DNA of 64,000 nt from Nocardioides sp. Iso805N. Its GTDB lineage: Bacteria > Actinomycetota > Actinomycetes > Propionibacteriales > Nocardioidaceae. The position numbers and the translations under genes were made by a program. A model generated the notes under the pieces. The model had not been told where the DNA came from, searched no databases, and saw only the letters and a list, made by a program, of their open reading frames with translations. Below, piece by piece: positions 1 to 8,016 of this stretch (the first letter of the stretch is position 1; each line of letters starts with the position of its first letter). The stretch covers positions 18,098 to 82,097 of the forward strand of contig NZ_KB822582.1 of NCBI RefSeq assembly GCF_000364605.1, read 5' to 3'.

Positions 1-266
1 ATCAGCCAGCACAACCCTCTTCCGCGGACATGCCGCGCTAAATCCTCGCCGTACCCGATCACAAGCGTGGTGGCCCGACGCAACCGATACGAAGGCACCC
101 AACCCAGCCAAGACACGCAACCACGCTGGTACTGGCCCACGTCTTTCGTTTGTCTCAGCCACCCCGCGCACTGGGGGCGCCTCGACAAGCTCGGCGGGCG
201 TCGCCCGGGGGGCGTCGCTCGGGGGGCGTTGCCCGGCGGACGGGGCGTGGCTCGGCGGACGGGGCG
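1..266. other. Non-coding 5' flank with degenerate GC-rich tandem repeats
   Basis: I see no convincing gene in the first 318 bases. From about 197 to 266 there is a degenerate tandem array: two 14-bp copies of GGCGTCGCYCGGGG (197-210, 211-224), then two 19-bp copies beginning GGCGTKGCYCGG (225-243, 244-262), then a partial copy. The array runs directly into the 22-bp repeat units described next. Open frames across it are GC-rich shadows. Confidence 0.5.
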
Positions 267-321
267 CCTCAACCCACCGAAACTGACCCCTCAACCCGCC
301 GAAAGTGACTCCTCGACGTCA
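267..321. repeat. Intergenic 22-bp repeat units, site 1 of 3
   Basis: Two and a half units of exactly 22 bp lie at 267-288, 289-310 and 311-321. Each full unit starts CCTCAACCC and carries CCGAAAnTGAC in its second half. The array ends in CTCGACGTCA, whose last three bases are the TGA stop (minus strand) of the rimB-like gene. The same 10-mer in the same relation to a stop codon recurs at 30011-30020. The role is unknown; a 3'-end or terminator-associated repeat is likely. Confidence 0.7.
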
Positions 322-798
322 GGCACCCTCGCGACGGTTCGCCCGCCGGACCTCCTTGGGCGGCCTGCCACCCAGGTACGACGCAGCCGAGTCGACCAGG
401 AAGCCACGCCGCAGCACCTCACGCCCCACCAGCATCCGGAAGCCCATCGCGTCGCGGCGCGTGAGCGTCACCTCGGCAGGCACGATGCGGCCGTCCAGTC
501 GCAGGTCGAGCTTCACGACGTACCGCTCCTCGACGTGCCCGGAGGACGAGCGCACCTGCCGGCGGTCGTGCACGGGCAGCTCGACGGTGACCGGATCGGC
601 GGAGCTGCGCTGCCACGGATGCACCTCGAAGCGGACCCATTCCTCGCCGTCGCGCCCGAACCCCTCCAACGCGAACGCGTGCAACGATGACGTCTGGGCG
701 CCCGTGTCTATCTTGGCCTTGAGCCACTCGACCCCGAGGCCCGGCAACCCGACCCATTCACGCCAGCCGACGGTGCGGGTGGGATCGTTCTTCGACAC
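319..798 (-). CDS. rimB: RimB-like retropepsin-type protease (RimK-associated)
   Basis: This is a small protein of about 159 aa from the family annotated as 'ATP-dependent zinc protease' (PF05618), a retropepsin-like fold. The signature is KIDTGAQTSSLHA around residue 29-41, with D31 of DTGA as the likely catalytic aspartate, and a second conserved block MLVGREVLRRGFLVD near the C-terminus. In pseudomonads RimB acts with RimK in controlling glutamylation of ribosomal protein S6. Here the gene is divergent from rimK with only about 26 bp between starts, so the two promoters overlap. The frame is open to a TTG at 810. I chose GTG 798 because it gives a normal N-terminus, but there is no good Shine-Dalgarno for either, and the transcript may be leaderless. 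Its stop codon lies inside the 22-bp repeat. Confidence 0.8.
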   Translation of the reverse strand: MSKNDPTRTVGWREWVGLPGLGVEWLKAKIDTGAQTSSLHAFALEGFGRDGEEWVRFEVHPWQRSSADPVTVELPVHDRRQVRSSSGHVEERYVVKLDLRLDGRIVPAEVTLTRRDAMGFRMLVGREVLRRGFLVDSAASYLGGRPPKEVRRANRREGA

Positions 799-824
799 GT
801 CCCCATCCAACCAGGATTCGCCCC

Positions 825-2018
825 GTGAAGATCGCCATCTTGTCCCGCGCGCCCCGCAGCTACAGCACCCAGCGCCTGCGCCAGGCCGCCCACGACCGAG
901 GCCACAAGGTCAAGGTGCTCAACACGCTGCGGTTCGCGATCGACCTCTCCGGCGACGAGCCCGACCTGCACTTCCGCGGCAAGCAGCTCTCCGAGTACGA
1001 CGCGGTGCTGCCGCGCATCGGTGCCTCCATCACCTACTACGGCACCGCGGTGGTGCGACAGTTCGAGCAGATGGACGTCTACACCCCCAACACTGCCAGT
1101 GGGATCACGAACTCGCGCGACAAGCTGCGGGCCAACCAGATCCTGTCGCGGCACGGGATCGCGATGCCGCCGACGGCGTTCGTGCGCAACCGCGCCGACG
1201 TCGTCCCGGCGATCCAGCGGGTCGGCGGGGCGCCGGTCATCATCAAGCTGCTCGAAGGTACCCAGGGCATCGGCGTGATCCTGGCGCCGGACATCAAGGT
1301 GGCCGAGGCGATCATCGAGACGCTGCACTCGACCCGGCACAACGTGCTGATCCAGAAGTTCATCAAGGAGTCCAAGGGCCGCGACATCCGGGCGCTCGTC
1401 GTCGGCGACAGGGTCGTCGCGGCCATGCGGCGTACGGCTCAGGGCGAGGACTTCCGCTCCAACGTCCACCGCGGCGGATCGGTCGAGCGGGTCGAGCTGG
1501 ACGAGGACTTCGAGCGCACCGCCGTACGGGCCGCCCAGATCATGGGGCTCAAGGTTGCCGGCGTCGACATGCTGGAGAGCGTCGACGGGCCGCTCGTGAT
1601 GGAGGTCAACTCCTCCCCCGGGCTCGAGGGCATCGAGACGGCCACCAAGCTCGACGTCGCGGGCGCGATCGTCGACTACATCGACAACCAGGTCGCCTTC
1701 CCGCAGATCGATGTCCGCGAACGGCTCGCCGTCTCCACCGGGTACGGCGTGGCAGAGCTCGTGGTGCATGGCGACGCGGACCTGGTCGGCAAGACGCTCG
1801 GGGACTCCGGCCTGCGCGAGCGGGACATCACGGTCCTCACCCTGCACCGGGGCTCGATGGTGATCCCGAACCCGAATGCCGCGAACGTCCTCGAGGCCGA
1901 GGACCGGCTGTTGTGCTGGGGGCGGCTCGAAGAGCTGCGCACCATGATCCCGGACCGGCCCAAGCGGCGCCCGCGGGTCAAGAAGCTGCCGAAGAACCCG
2001 CTGCCGTCGGAGGGCTAG
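825..2018 (+). CDS. rimK: RimK family alpha-L-glutamate ligase with C-terminal RCK_C-like domain
   Basis: This is an ATP-grasp ligase that adds glutamate to the C-terminus of ribosomal protein S6 or a related target in the cytoplasm. The RimK N-terminal domain covers about residues 1-90 and ATP-grasp about 95-290, with VIIKLLEGTQGIGV (138-151) and the metal-binding MEVNSSPGLEGIE (259-271). At 397 aa it is about 100 aa longer than E. coli RimK. Residues about 305-376 (GYGVAELVVHGDADLVGKTL and following) resemble the RCK_C/TrkA_C ligand-binding domain of potassium-transport regulators, followed by a basic tail (RPKRRPRVKKLPK). The start is GTG 825, the only one fitting the family N-terminus MKIAILSR. 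It is divergent from the rimB-like gene. Confidence 0.9.
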   Translation: MKIAILSRAPRSYSTQRLRQAAHDRGHKVKVLNTLRFAIDLSGDEPDLHFRGKQLSEYDAVLPRIGASITYYGTAVVRQFEQMDVYTPNTASGITNSRDKLRANQILSRHGIAMPPTAFVRNRADVVPAIQRVGGAPVIIKLLEGTQGIGVILAPDIKVAEAIIETLHSTRHNVLIQKFIKESKGRDIRALVVGDRVVAAMRRTAQGEDFRSNVHRGGSVERVELDEDFERTAVRAAQIMGLKVAGVDMLESVDGPLVMEVNSSPGLEGIETATKLDVAGAIVDYIDNQVAFPQIDVRERLAVSTGYGVAELVVHGDADLVGKTLGDSGLRERDITVLTLHRGSMVIPNPNAANVLEAEDRLLCWGRLEELRTMIPDRPKRRPRVKKLPKNPLPSEG

Positions 2019-2025
2019 AAGGCCG

Positions 2026-2124
2026 GACTCAACCCACACAGACCCACGACTCAACGCGGGGGAAGACCCGACTCGACCCGGACAAAGACCCGAATCAACG
2101 CTGACAAAGTCCCGACTCAACTCA
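2026..2124. repeat. Intergenic 22-bp tandem repeat, site 2 of 3
   Basis: Four complete 22-bp units lie at 2026-2047, 2048-2069, 2070-2091 and 2092-2113, with a partial fifth at 2114-2124. Each begins GACTCAAC or a close variant, and most continue GGACAAAGACCC. The array fills the space between the convergent stops of rimK (2018) and the GCS2-type gene, and the last copy contains the latter's stop codon (2122-2124). Period and ACTCAAC core match sites 1 and 3, but the second half of the unit differs. Confidence 0.75.
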
Positions 2125-3204
2125 CGCGGTGGTCTGCTCGACCAGCACCTCCACCACCGCATCGATGCCGCCGCTCGCGTAGGCCTCCCGCTGCAGCCGG
2201 GCGCCGGTGCCACGTTCCCTGATCCGGGCGAGCCCGCTCCGCACCAGCTCGTCGTCCCCCGCGCTCTTCAGCGCCGGCTCGACCAGGGTGAACAGCTCCC
2301 CGACGAGCTCCCACGCCGGCACGAGCCGTCCGGTCGCGAGATCGACGAGCTTCTCCTCCACGCCCCATCGAGCGGCGCGCCAGGAACCGGCCCGGATCAG
2401 CTCGCTGCGGATCGTCGGCGCCGGGATCCCGTCAGCCGCCTGGTCCGCCATCGTGGAGACGAGGGCGCGGGCCAGGGCCGCGATCGTGGCCGCGTCGCGG
2501 ACATCGGCGCACACGTCGCAGATCCGGATCTCGACCGTCGGGTAGCGCGCCGAGAGCCGGGCGTCGAAGCAGATCATCGCCTCGTCCAGGGCCGCGCCGC
2601 TGGTGATGAGCGCCTGGCGCGCCCGTTCGTAGCCCTCGATCGAGCCGAACAGGTCGGCCGCGCCGGCGGTCGGCCACTGCCCCCACAGCACGCTTCGATA
2701 GCTGGCGTAGTCGGTGTCCCGGCCGGCCAGGAACGGCGAGTTCGCGCTGAGGGCGAGCAGGACCGGCAGCCACCCGCGGATGCGGTCGAGCACCGCCACG
2801 CCCTCGTCGGGCGAATCGATCGAGACGTGCACGTGCATGCCGCAGGCCAGCTGCATCTGGGCCAGCCGGCCGAACATGTCAATCATCTGCTCGTAGCGGG
2901 CGTCCGCGGTGGTAGTCACACGCTCGTCCAGCGGGCTCGTCGCCGACGCCAGCAGCCGTACGTCGCGACTGCGCGCCGCTGCGGCCAGCTCGGCGCGACG
3001 CGCCCGCAGGTCCGCGTGCAGCGATCCGATGTCATGGTGCGGCGCCGTACCGAGCTCTGCCTGCTGCTGCATGAACTCCTGGTCGAAGCGCCCCTTCGTG
3101 GCCTCCTCGGCCCGCGCCACGACCTTGTCGCCCTCGGCCGCGAGGTAGGGCGACTCACGCTGGACCAGGAGGAACTCCTCCTCGACTCCCACTGTCCGTG
3201 TCAT
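2122..3204 (-). CDS. YbdK-type carboxylate-amine ligase (GCS2 family)
   Basis: A 360-aa member of the glutamate-cysteine ligase family 2 (GCS2, YbdK type), near the usual 370 aa. The opening RTVGVEEEFLLVQRE carries the family's GVEEE metal/ATP-binding motif, and GMHVHVSID is the second conserved block. YbdK has weak glutamate-cysteine ligase activity in E. coli; the true substrate here cannot be told from sequence. The upstream extension of the frame (to 3471) runs back into the M20 gene in another frame, so ATG 3204 is the start. The gene lies 17 bp behind the M20 gene on the same strand and is probably co-transcribed with it. Its stop lies inside the 22-bp repeat array. Confidence 0.87.
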   Translation of the reverse strand: MTRTVGVEEEFLLVQRESPYLAAEGDKVVARAEEATKGRFDQEFMQQQAELGTAPHHDIGSLHADLRARRAELAAAARSRDVRLLASATSPLDERVTTTADARYEQMIDMFGRLAQMQLACGMHVHVSIDSPDEGVAVLDRIRGWLPVLLALSANSPFLAGRDTDYASYRSVLWGQWPTAGAADLFGSIEGYERARQALITSGAALDEAMICFDARLSARYPTVEIRICDVCADVRDAATIAALARALVSTMADQAADGIPAPTIRSELIRAGSWRAARWGVEEKLVDLATGRLVPAWELVGELFTLVEPALKSAGDDELVRSGLARIRERGTGARLQREAYASGGIDAVVEVLVEQTTA

Positions 3205-3221
3205 GGCTCGACAGTGCCCCC

Positions 3222-4409
3222 TCAACCCACGATCGAAGCATCGAGCGCTGCCACGTAACCGGCCAGCAGGGCGAGGGCGACGTCGCGCACGGCCACGTCG
3301 GTGGGCCGGAACGTCGGATGGTGCAGGATGGCCGGCTCCGTCAGGCCAGGCTGCTGGTCCACGCCGACGAACATCATCAGGATCCGAGCCACGTCGCCGT
3401 AGTGGGAGAAGTCGTCTGCGCCGCACGAGCGCAGGGACGGGGCGATCTCGAACCCGAGCTCGTCGAGCCACGGGTGCGCCCCCGCCGCCAGCACCGGATC
3501 GTTGACCAGGGCCGGTTCGCCGTCCTGGATCCGCACCTCGCCACGGCAGCCGAACCCTGCTGCCACCCGGTCGACGATGGTGGTGATCTCCTCGTGGACC
3601 GCCTCCCGGTCGGCGACATCCAGCAGTCGCAGCGTCCCGTGGGCGTGCGCCTCGTCCGGGATGACGTTGGCTGCGGAGCCGGCACGGACGGCACCGATGC
3701 TGAGCACCGCGGCATGGAGCGGGTCGATGCGCCTGCTGACGACCTGTTGGAGCGCGACGATGACCTGGGCCAGTGCCAGCACGGGGTCCCGGGTGAGGTG
3801 CGGATAGCCGCCGTGTCCACCGCGACCGGTGATCAGGACCTCGAACTCGTCGGTGGAGGCGTTGACCGCGCCCTCCGTCGCCGCGACGGTGTGCCGGGCG
3901 AGCAGCGGCTGCACGTGCGCTCCCACGACGGCGCGGGCCTCGTGCTCGGTGAGGATCTTGGTCGCGACGATCTCGCGAGCCCCCGACGGGGGCTTCTCCT
4001 CCCGTGGCTGGAGGATGACGAGCAGGGGCACGGGCAGCTCGACCCGCGCCGCGGCCCGGGCCAGCGCTGCCACCGCGGCGAGGTGGACGTCATGGCCGCA
4101 GGCGTGCATGAGGCCGTTCGTCGAGGCGTCGTCAGATCCGGTGCACTCGATGAGCGGCAGAGCATCAAGCTCGGCCCGTACGGCGATGCACGGCCCGTCC
4201 GGACGCCCGATCCGGATCAGCCGTCCGGTCTCGGCGACCACGCTCACCTCCCCGACGCCGATCGCGTCGGTCACCGCCTCGGCGGTGCGCCGCTCGGCAC
4301 CGGAGAGCTCGGGCTGGGCGTGGACCCGGCGGCGCAGCTCGACCGCCGCCGGCAGCTCCTGCTCCAGCGCGGCCCGCATCGCCGCCATCGTCGTCGCGCG
4401 TTCGTCCAT
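3222..4409 (-). CDS. M20-family amidohydrolase (hippurate/amino-acyl hydrolase type)
   Basis: A 395-aa metallo-amidohydrolase of the M20D (IAA-amino acid/hippurate hydrolase) group, cleaving an N-acyl amino acid in the cytoplasm. LMHACGHDVHLAAVAAL (around residue 100) carries the metal ligands, and PREEKPPSGA follows with the catalytic glutamate. The dimerisation domain has GRGGHGGYPHLTRDPV, and a late HHPTFRPTD motif supplies a last ligand region. The ATG at 4409 gives the expected N-terminus; the frame runs on to 4694 only by chance. First gene of a probable two-gene operon with the GCS2-type ligase. The start of the NhaC gene lies 199 bp away in the opposite direction. Confidence 0.9.
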   Translation of the reverse strand: MDERATTMAAMRAALEQELPAAVELRRRVHAQPELSGAERRTAEAVTDAIGVGEVSVVAETGRLIRIGRPDGPCIAVRAELDALPLIECTGSDDASTNGLMHACGHDVHLAAVAALARAAARVELPVPLLVILQPREEKPPSGAREIVATKILTEHEARAVVGAHVQPLLARHTVAATEGAVNASTDEFEVLITGRGGHGGYPHLTRDPVLALAQVIVALQQVVSRRIDPLHAAVLSIGAVRAGSAANVIPDEAHAHGTLRLLDVADREAVHEEITTIVDRVAAGFGCRGEVRIQDGEPALVNDPVLAAGAHPWLDELGFEIAPSLRSCGADDFSHYGDVARILMMFVGVDQQPGLTEPAILHHPTFRPTDVAVRDVALALLAGYVAALDASIVG

Positions 4410-4608
4410 GCTCAACGACGATACGAGAGCACTGGCAAGAGCACTGCGGAAGGCTCCGGTCAGAGACCCCGATCCTTGCCTGCGACGACGATTGCCGCGG
4501 GTCGCGGCGGTCACTACGATCAGGCGTGCCGAGTCGATCGGCAGGGGTTCGAGCAGGCCGCTCGGCCCGACCGGGCGAGCAGCCCAGCTGCGGCGGGCGG
4601 GGGGCTCG

Positions 4609-6084
4609 ATGTCAGCACCACTCCAGGACAGGCCCACGCGCCAGCCCTCGCTCGCCGACGCACTGATCCCGCTCGGTGCGCTCGCGCTGCTCATCGCCGG
4701 CTCGCTGGCCCTCTTCGGGCTCGACGCGCTCGACGGGCCGATCCAGGTCGCGCTGCTGCTGGCATGCGCGGTGGCCGCGCTGATCGCGATGAAGAACGGT
4801 CACCGGTTCGAGGCGGTGCAGGAGGCCGGCAAAGGCGCGATCGCCTCGGTGACGAGTGCGGTCTTCATCCTGCTGGCCGTCGGCGCACTGATCGGGGTGT
4901 GGAACCTCAGCGGCACCATCCCGACGCTCGTCTTCTACGGCATCAAGATCCTCTCGCCGGGCTGGTACTACGCAGCCACCGCACTCATCTGCGCCGTGGT
5001 GGCGCTGAGCATCGGCAGCTCCTGGACCACCGCCGCGACCATCGGCGTCGGTCTGGTCGGCATCGCCGGCCTGATCGGGGTGTCGCCGGACATCACCGCC
5101 GGGGCCGTCATCTCCGGTGCCTACCTCGGGGACAAGACCTCGCCGCTCTCGGAGACGACGATCCTGACCGCGCAGGTCGCCGACCTCCCGGTCCACGAGC
5201 ACATCAGACGGCAGGTGTGGACCTCCGTACCGGCGTTCGTGATCGCACTGGCGGTCTTCGCCGTCCTCAGCATCAGCGGACCCGCGCCGACGGCGATGGA
5301 CACCACCTCGGAGCTGGCGGACCTCGACTCGATCTTCTGGATCACGCCGTTGGCACTGCTGCCGCTCGTGCTGCTCGCGATCTTGTCCGTACGCCGCGTG
5401 CCGGCCTCGCTGGCGTTGCTCGCCTCGACGCTGTTCGCCGGGGTGCTCGGCGCGTTCCTGCAGCCCGAGGTCTACGCCCACTTCATCCCCGGCGCCGGCA
5501 ACGTCGTGATCGAGTCGATCAAGGCGGTGTGGCTGGCGATGAGCAACGGGTTCTCGATCGACTCCGGCATCCCCGAGGTCGACCGGCTGCTCTCGCGCGG
5601 CGGCATCGACAGCATGCTGTTGACCATCGTGCTGATCTTCGCCGCAGTGACCTTCGGCGCACTGCTGGAGGAGTTCGGCCTGATCGCGCGGCTCGTCGAC
5701 CCGATGATCACCGCCGCCCGCGGCACCGGCCAGCTCTTCCTCGCCGTCTTCGTGTGCGGCTTCGGGCTCAACATCGTCGCCGGCGACCAGTACATCGCTC
5801 TCGTGCTGCCCGGCCGGATCTTCAGGGCCGAGTTCGCCCGCCGCGGGCTCGCCCCCGGCAACCTCTCCCGGCTGGCGGCCGACAGTGGCACCGTGACCTC
5901 GCCCCTGGTGCCGTGGAACTCGTGCGGCGCCTTCATGGGCGCCACCCTCGGCATCTCGACACTGCTCTACCTCCCCTACGCCGTCTTCTGCTACGCCAGT
6001 CCGGCGCTCAGCGTCCTCTACGGGTTCACCGGCTTCCGGATCGAGCGCACCGGCGGCGTCCAGAACGCGGTGAGCGAGACCTGA
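4609..6084 (+). CDS. nhaC: NhaC-family Na+/H+ antiporter
   Basis: A 491-aa inner-membrane antiporter of the NhaC family with about 11-12 hydrophobic helices (first helix ALIPLGALALLIAGSLALFG). Family-typical stretches include SIGSSWTTAATIGVGLVGIAG, SGAYLGDKTSPLSETTI, FGLNIVAGDQYIALVLPGR and TSPLVPWNSCGAFMG. It exchanges Na+ for protons, or in some relatives malate for lactate. ATG 4609 matches the family N-terminus; the frame is open far upstream (3829) only because it runs antisense to the M20 gene. Likely monocistronic; the convergent hydrolase gene ends at 6176. Confidence 0.9.
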   Translation: MSAPLQDRPTRQPSLADALIPLGALALLIAGSLALFGLDALDGPIQVALLLACAVAALIAMKNGHRFEAVQEAGKGAIASVTSAVFILLAVGALIGVWNLSGTIPTLVFYGIKILSPGWYYAATALICAVVALSIGSSWTTAATIGVGLVGIAGLIGVSPDITAGAVISGAYLGDKTSPLSETTILTAQVADLPVHEHIRRQVWTSVPAFVIALAVFAVLSISGPAPTAMDTTSELADLDSIFWITPLALLPLVLLAILSVRRVPASLALLASTLFAGVLGAFLQPEVYAHFIPGAGNVVIESIKAVWLAMSNGFSIDSGIPEVDRLLSRGGIDSMLLTIVLIFAAVTFGALLEEFGLIARLVDPMITAARGTGQLFLAVFVCGFGLNIVAGDQYIALVLPGRIFRAEFARRGLAPGNLSRLAADSGTVTSPLVPWNSCGAFMGATLGISTLLYLPYAVFCYASPALSVLYGFTGFRIERTGGVQNAVSET

Positions 6085-6175
6085 CGCCGACCGCAGCACC
6101 CGCTGGACGGTGCTCGACAGCGCTGGATCGGACCGGACGCTGCCGCCCGGCCCGATCCAGTCGCTGGGACCGAGG

Positions 6176-7138
6176 TCAGTCGAGCAGAGCGCCGCGCAGA
6201 GCGGCGACCGCCTGCGCGATCGCGGCCTGTGCCGCGTGCGTCTCGTGCAGCGAGTTGACCATCACGAAGTCGTGCACGATGCCCTGGTAGCGCACCGCCG
6301 TCACCGGCACGCCGGCACGCCGCAGGTTCGCGGCGTAGGCCTCGCCCTCGTCGCGCAGCACGTCGGCCTCGGCCGTGATGACGAGCGCCGGCGGGAGACC
6401 GGCGAGCTGCTCGGTCGTGGCCCGCAGCGGCGAGGCGGTGATCTGGGCGCGATCCGCCTCGCTGGTCGTGTACTGGTCCCAGAACCACTTCATCCCCTCG
6501 CGAGCGAGGAAGTAGCCCTCGGCGAATCGGTGATAGCTCTCGGTCTCGAAGCTGGCATCGGTGACCGGGTAGAAGAGCACCTGGAAGCGGAAGGAGACGT
6601 CACCCCGCTCCTTGGCGAGCAGCGTCAGCGCGGCGGACATGTTGCCGCCGACCGAGTCACCGGCCACCGCGATCCGGCCGCCGTCCAGGCCGTGCTCCGC
6701 GCCCGCGGTCCCGACCCACTGCGCCACGGCGTACGCCTGCTCGATCGCGTGTGGGTAGCGCACCTCGGGCGAGCGGTCGTACTCCGGGAAGACGACGGCG
6801 GCGCCGGTACCGACGGCAAGGTCACGGACGAGCCGGTCGTGGGTGTGGGCATCGCCGAAGACCCAGCCGGCGCCGTGCACATAGAGCACCACCGGGAGCG
6901 CGCCGGTGGCGCCCTTCGGCTTCACGATCCGCACCTGGACCGATCCGCTCGGGCCACCGGGGACCTCGATCCACTCCTCGTCGATCTCGGGCTTAGCGAT
7001 CGGCTCGTCCTGGACGCCGTCGACGGCCTTACGACCTTCCTCGGGGGCGAGCTGGTAGAGGAACGGCGGCTCGCTGGTGGCGTCGACGAAGGCCTGCGCG
7101 GCCGGCTCGAGGGCGAGGTTGTGCGGGTTTCCTGCCAT
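6176..7138 (-). CDS. Alpha/beta hydrolase, hormone-sensitive-lipase (HSL) family
   Basis: A 320-aa esterase of the HSL/carboxylesterase group. It shows the oxyanion-hole motif HGAGWVFGD, the nucleophile elbow GDSVGGN and a late acid/histidine region with ITAEADVLRDEGEAYA and GIVHDFVMV. The oxyanion motif departs slightly from the usual HGGG. Likely cytoplasmic, since no signal peptide is seen, and the ester substrate is unknown. It lies 55 bp behind another alpha/beta hydrolase on the same strand, and both follow an AraC-type regulator that may control them. Confidence 0.87.
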   Translation of the reverse strand: MAGNPHNLALEPAAQAFVDATSEPPFLYQLAPEEGRKAVDGVQDEPIAKPEIDEEWIEVPGGPSGSVQVRIVKPKGATGALPVVLYVHGAGWVFGDAHTHDRLVRDLAVGTGAAVVFPEYDRSPEVRYPHAIEQAYAVAQWVGTAGAEHGLDGGRIAVAGDSVGGNMSAALTLLAKERGDVSFRFQVLFYPVTDASFETESYHRFAEGYFLAREGMKWFWDQYTTSEADRAQITASPLRATTEQLAGLPPALVITAEADVLRDEGEAYAANLRRAGVPVTAVRYQGIVHDFVMVNSLHETHAAQAAIAQAVAALRGALLD

Positions 7139-7193
7139 GGGGGTTCTCTTCTCTCTCGGGGGTGGGGAGGTGACGCCTGCGCCGGGGTAGGCG

Positions 7194-7919
7194 TCAGGCG
7201 TCGACGGTTGCGGTCTCCCGCAGTGCCGTCACGATCACGTCGGCGACCTGCGCCGGGTGGGTCTGCATCAGCAGGTGCGGACCGTCGAGCTCGACCACCG
7301 CGCGCAGACCGGCGCGCTGGTAGCCGAACCGCTCGACGTCGGGGTTGATGGTGTGGTCGGCGGCGGCGACGACGCCCCAACCGGGCTTGGTCTTCCAGGC
7401 GGCTGCCGCAGCAGGCTCGCCGAACGCGGCCCCCGAGAGGGGTCGCTGCGAGACGGCAAGCACCTCGGCCACCCGAGGATCGAGGCCACCGGCGAAGACG
7501 GCCGGGAAGGCGGCGGGAGCGACCGCGAAGTCGGTGCCGGGCTCGGCGCCGGCGATCGGGTAGGACCGGGTGACCAGGTTGGCCGCCAGGTCGGAGTCGG
7601 GGAAGCCGCCCTGGAGCTGGCCCAGGCTCTCCCCCACCTCCAGCACGTAACCGGCGACGAACACCAGACCGGCAACGTTCTCAGCCTCGCCGGCGACGCC
7701 GATCACGGCACCGCCGTAGCTGTGCCCGGCCAGCACGACCGGACCGTCGATCTGGTCCACGACCGAGCGGACCGCGGCGGCGTCCTCGGCGAGACTGCGC
7801 AGATAGACAGGGGGTACGACGACGGCGATGTCGCGGTCGAGCAGCTCGCGGGTGACCGGAGCCCAGCTCGCCGCATCGGCGAAGGCGCCGTGGACCAGGA
7901 CGACGGTGGGCAGCGACAT
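7194..7919 (-). CDS. Alpha/beta hydrolase
   Basis: A 241-aa alpha/beta hydrolase of the small esterase type: TVVLVHGAFADAASW opens the fold with the oxyanion HG, GHSYGGAV is the nucleophile elbow, and the catalytic histidine is probably in DGPHLLMQTHP near the C-terminus. The family includes plant-like methylesterases and bacterial EstC-type enzymes; the substrate cannot be inferred. It starts at ATG 7919, 97 bp downstream of the AraC gene on the same strand, and is probably co-transcribed with the HSL-family gene behind it. Confidence 0.87.
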   Translation of the reverse strand: MSLPTVVLVHGAFADAASWAPVTRELLDRDIAVVVPPVYLRSLAEDAAAVRSVVDQIDGPVVLAGHSYGGAVIGVAGEAENVAGLVFVAGYVLEVGESLGQLQGGFPDSDLAANLVTRSYPIAGAEPGTDFAVAPAAFPAVFAGGLDPRVAEVLAVSQRPLSGAAFGEPAAAAAWKTKPGWGVVAAADHTINPDVERFGYQRAGLRAVVELDGPHLLMQTHPAQVADVIVTALRETATVDA

Positions 7920-7931
7920 GGTGGGGTCCTA

Positions 7932-7961
7932 GGGGATACCCCGCTCGGCCGGCCCGAGCGG
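7932..7961. promoter_or_regulatory. Nested inverted repeats between AraC gene and hydrolase
   Basis: GGGG-ATA-CCCC (7932-7942) overlaps a perfect 8-bp stem CCGCTCGG-CCGGC-CCGAGCGG (7941-7961). It lies between the AraC stop and the hydrolase start. It could be a terminator for the AraC gene or an operator for the hydrolase genes. No U-tract follows, so the two cannot be told apart. Confidence 0.45.
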
Positions 7962-8016
7962 TCTGGCTTCGAGCCTAGGACGGCGGCCGGGGCGCATCGA
8001 GCCCGTGCGCGCAACG

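Noticed and set aside
2026..2124. CRISPR array
   Set aside because: The 22-bp units are directly tandem with no spacers and are diverged. No cas genes are present.
3198..6290. Open frame of 1030 codons on the plus strand, with similar long antisense frames such as 4612-6099, 15543-17417, 22159-24285, 28257-29930, 36567-38822 and 52938-55472
   Set aside because: They lie antisense to well-supported genes, have Arg/Gly/Ala/His-rich low-complexity text and no domain-like pattern. High GC suppresses stop codons in these frames.
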